NCBI RefSeq assembly: GCF_051020985.1
Contig: NC_135006.1
Location: 18,634,440-18,698,439 of the forward strand
Origin: Nomia melanderi
Taxonomy: Eukaryota; Arthropoda; Insecta; Hymenoptera; Halictidae
Length of the DNA stretch: 64,000 nt
Direction of reading: 5' to 3'
The notes below the pieces were generated by a model. The model searched no databases. It had not been told where the DNA came from and saw nothing but the letters and a program-made list of their open reading frames with translations. Of this stretch, positions 56,124 through 64,000 are shown piece by piece. How positions within the stretch are numbered: the first letter of the stretch is position 1; every line of letters begins with the position of its first letter. Position numbers and translations under genes: made by a program.

Positions 56124-59100
56124 GGTCTTGGTTAGGTCTTGGTTAGGTCTTGGTTAGGTCTTGGTTAGGTCTTGGTTAGGTCTTGGTTAGGTCTTGGTTA
56201 GGTCTTGGTTAGGTCTTGGTTAGGTCTTGGTTAGGTCTTGGTTAGGTCTTGGTTAGGTCTTGGTTAGGTCTTGGTTAGGTCTTGGTTAGGTCTTGGTTAG
56301 GTCTTGGTTAGGTCTTGGTTAGGTCTTGGTTAGGTCTTGGTTAGGTCTTGGTTAGGTCTTGGTTAGGTCTTGGTTAGGTCTTGGTTAGGTCTTGGTTAGG
56401 TCTTGGTTAGGTCTTGGTTAGGTCTTGGTTAGGTCTTGGTTAGGTCTTGGTTAGGTCTTGGTTAGGTCTTGGTTAGGTCTTGGTTAGGTCTTGGTTAGGT
56501 CTTGGTTAGGTCTTGGTTAGGTCTTGGTTAGGTCTTGGTTAGGTCTTGGTTAGGTCTTGGTTAGGTCTTGGTTAGGTCTTGGTTAGGTCTTGGTTAGGTC
56601 TTGGTTAGGTCTTGGTTAGGTTAGGTCTTGGTTAGGTCTTGGTTAGGTCTTGGTTAGGTCTTGGTTAGGTCTTGGTTAGGTCTTGGTTAGGTCTTGGTTA
56701 GGTCTTGGTTAGGTCTTGGTTAGGTCTTGGTTAGGTCTTGGTTAGGTCTTGGTTAGGTCTTGGTTAGGTCTTGGTTAGGTCTTGGTTAGGTCTTGGTTAG
56801 GTCTTGGTTAGGTCTTGGTTAGGTCTTGGTTAGGTCTTGGTTAGGTCTTGGTTAGGTCTTGGTTAGGTCTTGGTTAGGTCTTGGTTAGGTCTTGGTTAGG
56901 TCTTGGTTAGGTCTTGGTTAGGTCTTGGTTAGGTCTTGGTTAGGTCTTGGTTAGGTCTTGGTTAGGTCTTGGTTAGGTCTTGGTTAGGTCTTGGTTAGGT
57001 CTTGGTTAGGTCTTGGTTAGGTCTTGGTTAGGTCTTGGTTAGGTCTTGGTTAGGTCTTGGTTAGGTCTTGGTTAGGTCTTGGTTAGGTCTTGGTTAGGTC
57101 TTGGTTAGGTCTTGGTTAGGTCTTGGTTAGGTCTTGGTTAGGTCTTGGTTAGGTCTTGGTTAGGTCTTGGTTAGGTCTTGGTTAGGTCTTGGTTAGGTCT
57201 TGGTTAGGTCTTGGTTAGGTCTTGGTTAGGTCTTGGTTAGGTCTTGGTTAGGTCTTGGTTAGGTCTTGGTTAGGTCTTGGTTAGGTCTTGGTTAGGTCTT
57301 GGTTAGGTCTTGGTTAGGTCTTGGTTAGGTCTTGGTTAGGTCTTGGTTAGGTCTTGGTTAGGTCTTGGTTAGGTCTTGGTTAGGTCTTGGTTAGGTCTTG
57401 GTTAGGTCTTGGTTAGGTCTTGGTTAGGTCTTGGTTAGGTCTTGGTTAGGTCTTGGTTAGGTCTTGGTTAGGTCTTGGTTAGGTCTTGGTTAGGTCTTGG
57501 TTAGGTCTTGGTTAGGTCTTGGTTAGGTTAGGTCTTGGTTAGGTCTTGGTTAGGTCTTGGTTAGGTCTTGGTTAGGTCTTGGTTAGGTCTTGGTTAGGTC
57601 TTGGTTAGGTCTTGGTTAGGTCTTGGTTAGGTCTTGGTTAGGTCTTGGTTAGGTCTTGGTTAGGTCTTGGTTAGGTCTTGGTTAGGTCTTGGTTAGGTCT
57701 TGGTTAGGTCTTGGTTAGGTCTTGGTTAGGTCTTGGTTAGGTCTTGGTTAGGTCTTGGTTAGGTCTTGGTTAGGTCTTGGTTAGGTCTTGGTTAGGTCTT
57801 GGTTAGGTCTTGGTTAGGTCTTGGTTAGGTCTTGGTTAGGTCTTGGTTAGGTCTTGGTTAGGTCTTGGTTAGGTCTTGGTTAGGTCTTGGTTAGGTCTTG
57901 GTTAGGTCTTGGTTAGGTCTTGGTTAGGTCTTGGTTAGGTCTTGGTTAGGTCTTGGTTAGGTCTTGGTTAGGTCTTGGTTAGGTCTTGGTTAGGTCTTGG
58001 TTAGGTCTTGGTTAGGTCTTGGTTAGGTCTTGGTTAGGTCTTGGTTAGGTCTTGGTTAGGTCTTGGTTAGGTCTTGGTTAGGTCTTGGTTAGGTCTTGGT
58101 TAGGTCTTGGTTAGGTCTTGGTTAGGTCTTGGTTAGGTCTTGGTTAGGTCTTGGTTAGGTCTTGGTTAGGTCTTGGTTAGGTCTTGGTTAGGTCTTGGTT
58201 AGGTCTTGGTTAGGTCTTGGTTAGGTCTTGGTTAGGTCTTGGTTAGGTCTTGGTTAGGTCTTGGTTAGGTCTTGGTTAGGTCTTGGTTAGGTCTTGGTTA
58301 GGTCTTGGTTAGGTCTTGGTTAGGTCTTGGTTAGGTCTTGGTTAGGTCTTGGTTAGGTCTTGGTTAGGTCTTGGTTAGGTCTTGGTTAGGTCTTGGTTAG
58401 GTCTTGGTTAGGTCTTGGTTAGGTCTTGGTTAGGTCTTGGTTAGGTCTTGGTTAGGTCTTGGTTAGGTCTTGGTTAGGTCTTGGTTAGGTCTTGGTTAGG
58501 TCTTGGTTAGGTCTTGGTTAGGTCTTGGTTAGGTCTTGGTTAGGTCTTGGTTAGGTCTTGGTTAGGTCTTGGTTAGGTCTTGGTTAGGTCTTGGTTAGGT
58601 CTTGGTTAGGTCTTGGTTAGGTCTTGGTTAGGTCTTGGTTAGGTCTTGGTTAGGTCTTGGTTAGGTCTTGGTTAGGTCTTGGTTAGGTCTTGGTTAGGTC
58701 TTGGTTAGGTCTTGGTTAGGTCTTGGTTAGGTCTTGGTTAGGTCTTGGTTAGGTCTTGGTTAGGTCTTGGTTAGGTCTTGGTTAGGTCTTGGTTAGGTCT
58801 TGGTTAGGTCTTGGTTAGGTCTTGGTTAGGTCTTGGTTAGGTCTTGGTTAGGTCTTGGTTAGGTCTTGGTTAGGTCTTGGTTAGGTCTTGGTTAGGTCTT
58901 GGTTAGGTCTTGGTTAGGTCTTGGTTAGGTCTTGGTTAGGTCTTGGTTAGGTCTTGGTTAGGTCTTGGTTAGGTCTTGGTTAGGTCTTGGTTAGGTCTTG
59001 GTTAGGTCTTGGTTAGGTCTTGGTTAGGTCTTGGTTAGGTCTTGGTTAGGTCTTGGTTAGGTCTTGGTTAGGTCTTGGTTAGGTCTTGGTTAGGTCTTGG

Positions 59101-62100
59101 TTAGGTCTTGGTTAGGTCTTGGTTAGGTCTTGGTTAGGTCTTGGTTAGGTCTTGGTTAGGTCTTGGTTAGGTCTTGGTTAGGTCTTGGTTAGGTCTTGGT
59201 TAGGTCTTGGTTAGGTCTTGGTTAGGTCTTGGTTAGGTCTTGGTTAGGTCTTGGTTAGGTCTTGGTTAGGTCTTGGTTAGGTCTTGGTTAGGTCTTGGTT
59301 AGGTCTTGGTTAGGTCTTGGTTAGGTCTTGGTTAGGTCTTGGTTAGGTCTTGGTTAGGTCTTGGTTAGGTCTTGGTTAGGTCTTGGTTAGGTCTTGGTTA
59401 GGTCTTGGTTAGGTCTTGGTTAGGTCTTGGTTAGGTCTTGGTTAGGTCTTGGTTAGGTCTTGGTTAGGTCTTGGTTAGGTCTTGGTTAGGTCTTGGTTAG
59501 GTCTTGGTTAGGTCTTGGTTAGGTCTTGGTTAGGTCTTGGTTAGGTCTTGGTTAGGTCTTGGTTAGGTCTTGGTTAGGTCTTGGTTAGGTCTTGGTTAGG
59601 TCTTGGTTAGGTCTTGGTTAGGTCTTGGTTAGGTCTTGGTTAGGTCTTGGTTAGGTCTTGGTTAGGTCTTGGTTAGGTCTTGGTTAGGTCTTGGTTAGGT
59701 CTTGGTTAGGTCTTGGTTAGGTCTTGGTTAGGTCTTGGTTAGGTCTTGGTTAGGTCTTGGTTAGGTCTTGGTTAGGTCTTGGTTAGGTCTTGGTTAGGTC
59801 TTGGTTAGGTCTTGGTTAGGTCTTGGTTAGGTCTTGGTTAGGTCTTGGTTAGGTCTTGGTTAGGTCTTGGTTAGGTCTTGGTTAGGTCTTGGTTAGGTCT
59901 TGGTTAGGTCTTGGTTAGGTCTTGGTTAGGTCTTGGTTAGGTCTTGGTTAGGTCTTGGTTAGGTCTTGGTTAGGTCTTGGTTAGGTCTTGGTTAGGTCTT
60001 GGTTAGGTCTTGGTTAGGTCTTGGTTAGGTCTTGGTTAGGTCTTGGTTAGGTCTTGGTTAGGTCTTGGTTAGGTCTTGGTTAGGTCTTGGTTAGGTCTTG
60101 GTTAGGTCTTGGTTAGGTCTTGGTTAGGTCTTGGTTAGGTCTTGGTTAGGTCTTGGTTAGGTCTTGGTTAGGTCTTGGTTAGGTCTTGGTTAGGTCTTGG
60201 TTAGGTCTTGGTTAGGTCTTGGTTAGGTCTTGGTTAGGTCTTGGTTAGGTCTTGGTTAGGTCTTGGTTAGGTCTTGGTTAGGTCTTGGTTAGGTCTTGGT
60301 TAGGTCTTGGTTAGGTCTTGGTTAGGTCTTGGTTAGGTCTTGGTTAGGTCTTGGTTAGGTCTTGGTTAGGTCTTGGTTAGGTCTTGGTTAGGTCTTGGTT
60401 AGGTCTTGGTTAGGTCTTGGTTAGGTCTTGGTTAGGTCTTGGTTAGGTCTTGGTTAGGTCTTGGTTAGGTCTTGGTTAGGTCTTGGTTAGGTCTTGGTTA
60501 GGTCTTGGTTAGGTCTTGGTTAGGTCTTGGTTAGGTCTTGGTTAGGTCTTGGTTAGGTCTTGGTTAGGTCTTGGTTAGGTCTTGGTTAGGTCTTGGTTAG
60601 GTCTTGGTTAGGTCTTGGTTAGGTCTTGGTTAGGTCTTGGTTAGGTCTTGGTTAGGTCTTGGTTAGGTCTTGGTTAGGTCTTGGTTAGGTCTTGGTTAGG
60701 TCTTGGTTAGGTCTTGGTTAGGTCTTGGTTAGGTCTTGGTTAGGTCTTGGTTAGGTCTTGGTTAGGTCTTGGTTAGGTCTTGGTTAGGTCTTGGTTAGGT
60801 CTTGGTTAGGTCTTGGTTAGGTCTTGGTTAGGTCTTGGTTAGGTCTTGGTTAGGTCTTGGTTAGGTCTTGGTTAGGTCTTGGTTAGGTCTTGGTTAGGTC
60901 TTGGTTAGGTCTTGGTTAGGTCTTGGTTAGGTCTTGGTTAGGTCTTGGTTAGGTCTTGGTTAGGTCTTGGTTAGGTCTTGGTTAGGTCTTGGTTAGGTCT
61001 TGGTTAGGTCTTGGTTAGGTCTTGGTTAGGTCTTGGTTAGGTCTTGGTTAGGTCTTGGTTAGGTCTTGGTTAGGTCTTGGTTAGGTCTTGGTTAGGTCTT
61101 GGTTAGGTCTTGGTTAGGTCTTGGTTAGGTCTTGGTTAGGTCTTGGTTAGGTCTTGGTTAGGTCTTGGTTAGGTCTTGGTTAGGTCTTGGTTAGGTCTTG
61201 GTTAGGTCTTGGTTAGGTCTTGGTTAGGTCTTGGTTAGGTCTTGGTTAGGTCTTGGTTAGGTCTTGGTTAGGTCTTGGTTAGGTCTTGGTTAGGTCTTGG
61301 TTAGGTCTTGGTTAGGTCTTGGTTAGGTCTTGGTTAGGTCTTGGTTAGGTCTTGGTTAGGTCTTGGTTAGGTCTTGGTTAGGTCTTGGTTAGGTCTTGGT
61401 TAGGTCTTGGTTAGGTCTTGGTTAGGTCTTGGTTAGGTCTTGGTTAGGTCTTGGTTAGGTCTTGGTTAGGTCTTGGTTAGGTCTTGGTTAGGTCTTGGTT
61501 AGGTCTTGGTTAGGTCTTGGTTAGGTCTTGGTTAGGTCTTGGTTAGGTCTTGGTTAGGTCTTGGTTAGGTCTTGGTTAGGTCTTGGTTAGGTCTTGGTTA
61601 GGTCTTGGTTAGGTCTTGGTTAGGTCTTGGTTAGGTCTTGGTTAGGTCTTGGTTAGGTCTTGGTTAGGTCTTGGTTAGGTCTTGGTTAGGTCTTGGTTAG
61701 GTCTTGGTTAGGTCTTGGTTAGGTCTTGGTTAGGTCTTGGTTAGGTCTTGGTTAGGTCTTGGTTAGGTCTTGGTTAGGTCTTGGTTAGGTCTTGGTTAGG
61801 TCTTGGTTAGGTCTTGGTTAGGTCTTGGTTAGGTCTTGGTTAGGTCTTGGTTAGGTCTTGGTTAGGTCTTGGTTAGGTCTTGGTTAGGTCTTGGTTAGGT
61901 CTTGGTTAGGTCTTGGTTAGGTCTTGGTTAGGTCTTGGTTAGGTCTTGGTTAGGTCTTGGTTAGGTCTTGGTTAGGTCTTGGTTAGGTCTTGGTTAGGTC
62001 TTGGTTAGGTCTTGGTTAGGTCTTGGTTAGGTCTTGGTTAGGTCTTGGTTAGGTCTTGGTTAGGTCTTGGTTAGGTCTTGGTTAGGTCTTGGTTAGGTCT

Positions 62101-64000
62101 TGGTTAGGTCTTGGTTAGGTCTTGGTTAGGTCTTGGTTAGGTCTTGGTTAGGTCTTGGTTAGGTCTTGGTTAGGTCTTGGTTAGGTCTTGGTTAGGTCTT
62201 GGTTAGGTCTTGGTTAGGTCTTGGTTAGGTCTTGGTTAGGTCTTGGTTAGGTCTTGGTTAGGTCTTGGTTAGGTCTTGGTTAGGTCTTGGTTAGGTCTTG
62301 GTTAGGTCTTGGTTAGGTCTTGGTTAGGTCTTGGTTAGGTCTTGGTTAGGTCTTGGTTAGGTCTTGGTTAGGTCTTGGTTAGGTCTTGGTTAGGTCTTGG
62401 TTAGGTCTTGGTTAGGTCTTGGTTAGGTCTTGGTTAGGTCTTGGTTAGGTCTTGGTTAGGTCTTGGTTAGGTCTTGGTTAGGTCTTGGTTAGGTCTTGGT
62501 TAGGTCTTGGTTAGGTCTTGGTTAGGTCTTGGTTAGGTCTTGGTTAGGTCTTGGTTAGGTCTTGGTTAGGTCTTGGTTAGGTCTTGGTTAGGTCTTGGTT
62601 AGGTCTTGGTTAGGTCTTGGTTAGGTCTTGGTTAGGTCTTGGTTAGGTCTTGGTTAGGTCTTGGTTAGGTCTTGGTTAGGTCTTGGTTAGGTCTTGGTTA
62701 GGTCTTGGTTAGGTCTTGGTTAGGTCTTGGTTAGGTCTTGGTTAGGTCTTGGTTAGGTCTTGGTTAGGTCTTGGTTAGGTCTTGGTTAGGTCTTGGTTAG
62801 GTCTTGGTTAGGTCTTGGTTAGGTCTTGGTTAGGTCTTGGTTAGGTCTTGGTTAGGTCTTGGTTAGGTCTTGGTTAGGTCTTGGTTAGGTCTTGGTTAGG
62901 TCTTGGTTAGGTCTTGGTTAGGTCTTGGTTAGGTCTTGGTTAGGTCTTGGTTAGGTCTTGGTTAGGTCTTGGTTAGGTCTTGGTTAGGTCTTGGTTAGGT
63001 CTTGGTTAGGTCTTGGTTAGGTCTTGGTTAGGTCTTGGTTAGGTCTTGGTTAGGTCTTGGTTAGGTCTTGGTTAGGTCTTGGTTAGGTCTTGGTTAGGTC
63101 TTGGTTAGGTCTTGGTTAGGTCTTGGTTAGGTCTTGGTTAGGTCTTGGTTAGGTCTTGGTTAGGTCTTGGTTAGGTCTTGGTTAGGTCTTGGTTAGGTCT
63201 TGGTTAGGTCTTGGTTAGGTCTTGGTTAGGTCTTGGTTAGGTCTTGGTTAGGTCTTGGTTAGGTCTTGGTTAGGTCTTGGTTAGGTCTTGGTTAGGTCTT
63301 GGTTAGGTCTTGGTTAGGTCTTGGTTAGGTCTTGGTTAGGTCTTGGTTAGGTCTTGGTTAGGTCTTGGTTAGGTCTTGGTTAGGTCTTGGTTAGGTCTTG
63401 GTTAGGTCTTGGTTAGGTCTTGGTTAGGTCTTGGTTAGGTCTTGGTTAGGTCTTGGTTAGGTCTTGGTTAGGTCTTGGTTAGGTCTTGGTTAGGTCTTGG
63501 TTAGGTCTTGGTTAGGTCTTGGTTAGGTCTTGGTTAGGTCTTGGTTAGGTCTTGGTTAGGTCTTGGTTAGGTCTTGGTTAGGTCTTGGTTAGGTCTTGGT
63601 TAGGTCTTGGTTAGGTCTTGGTTAGGTCTTGGTTAGGTCTTGGTTAGGTCTTGGTTAGGTCTTGGTTAGGTCTTGGTTAGGTCTTGGTTAGGTCTTGGTT
63701 AGGTCTTGGTTAGGTCTTGGTTAGGTCTTGGTTAGGTCTTGGTTAGGTCTTGGTTAGGTCTTGGTTAGGTCTTGGTTAGGTCTTGGTTAGGTCTTGGTTA
63801 GGTCTTGGTTAGGTCTTGGTTAGGTCTTGGTTAGGTCTTGGTTAGGTCTTGGTTAGGTCTTGGTTAGGTCTTGGTTAGGTCTTGGTTAGGTCTTGGTTAG
63901 GTCTTGGTTAGGTCTTGGTTAGGTCTTGGTTAGGTCTTGGTTAGGTCTTGGTTAGGTCTTGGTTAGGTCTTGGTTAGGTCTTGGTTAGGTCTTGGTTAGG
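56124..64000 (+). repeat. Terminal telomere array (TTAGGTCTTGG)n, about 716 units
   Basis: 7.88 kb of an 11-bp unit, G-rich strand running 5'->3' to the window end, with no non-telomeric DNA. Only two register changes were seen, each an extra TTAGG (at 56616-56625 and 57523-57532). The unit reads as TTAGG plus TCTTGG, and the array probably continues beyond the window. Confidence 0.96.

Noticed and set aside
56124..64000. CRISPR-like or satellite array
   Set aside because: An 11-bp unit without spacers, containing TTAGG, oriented to the chromosome end and flanking a telomere-type retrotransposon is telomeric.

Overview
The window is the terminal 64 kb of an insect chromosome arm, most likely from a hymenopteran. 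Three things point there: multi-exon GT-AG genes for dystroglycan and an insect CAH1-type carbonic anhydrase; very CpG-tolerant, microsatellite-rich non-coding DNA; and a right end made of about 7.9 kb of an 11-bp telomere-like repeat, TTAGGTCTTGG, built on the arthropod TTAGG core. The G-rich strand runs 5'->3' toward position 64000, as expected for the chromosome end. The species is not identified, and the hymenopteran placement rests mainly on the telomere motif.

Layout. (1) 2069-13069 (+): twelve coding exons of dystroglycan (1329 aa predicted), with signal peptide, cadherin/Ig-like and S6-like N-terminal region, Thr-rich mucin region, two consecutive copies of the cadherin-like plus SEA-like module, a transmembrane helix and a cytoplasmic tail ending in a PPPY WW-binding motif. 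Its probable 3' UTR runs to about 15.3-15.4 kb. (2) 15.4-23.1 kb: intergenic, with a 59-bp inverted-repeat pair. (3) 23620-42806 (+): seven coding exons of a cytosolic alpha-carbonic anhydrase (274 aa), with a 9.4-kb first intron and a TATA box beside a perfect GGTCACGTGACC palindrome at the promoter. (4) 43242-43475: a degraded hAT-like MITE. Just after it, three exons join in frame to give an unrecognised C-terminus (43714-44468). (5) 46757-49881: a tandem array of about 620-bp monomers, each carrying up to two CTCF-like motifs about 184 bp apart and a conserved hairpin; the array ends in an inverted partial monomer. (6) 50.3-52.46 kb: low-complexity subtelomeric DNA (homopurine tract, poly(T) runs, degenerate about 305-bp repeats). 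(7) 52461-52612: telomere repeats. (8) 52613-56123: a telomere-inserted R1-clade (SART/TRAS-like) retrotransposon that holds an intact ORF1 and 3' UTR but no ORF2. (9) 56124-64000: telomere repeats.

How the parts relate. Dystroglycan (matrix-dystrophin link) and carbonic anhydrase (CO2 hydration) are ordinary same-strand neighbours with no evident shared pathway. The unusual biology is at the chromosome end: an 11-bp telomere unit, a half-LINE that must borrow its endonuclease and reverse transcriptase, and a subtelomeric array with regularly spaced insulator-like motifs.
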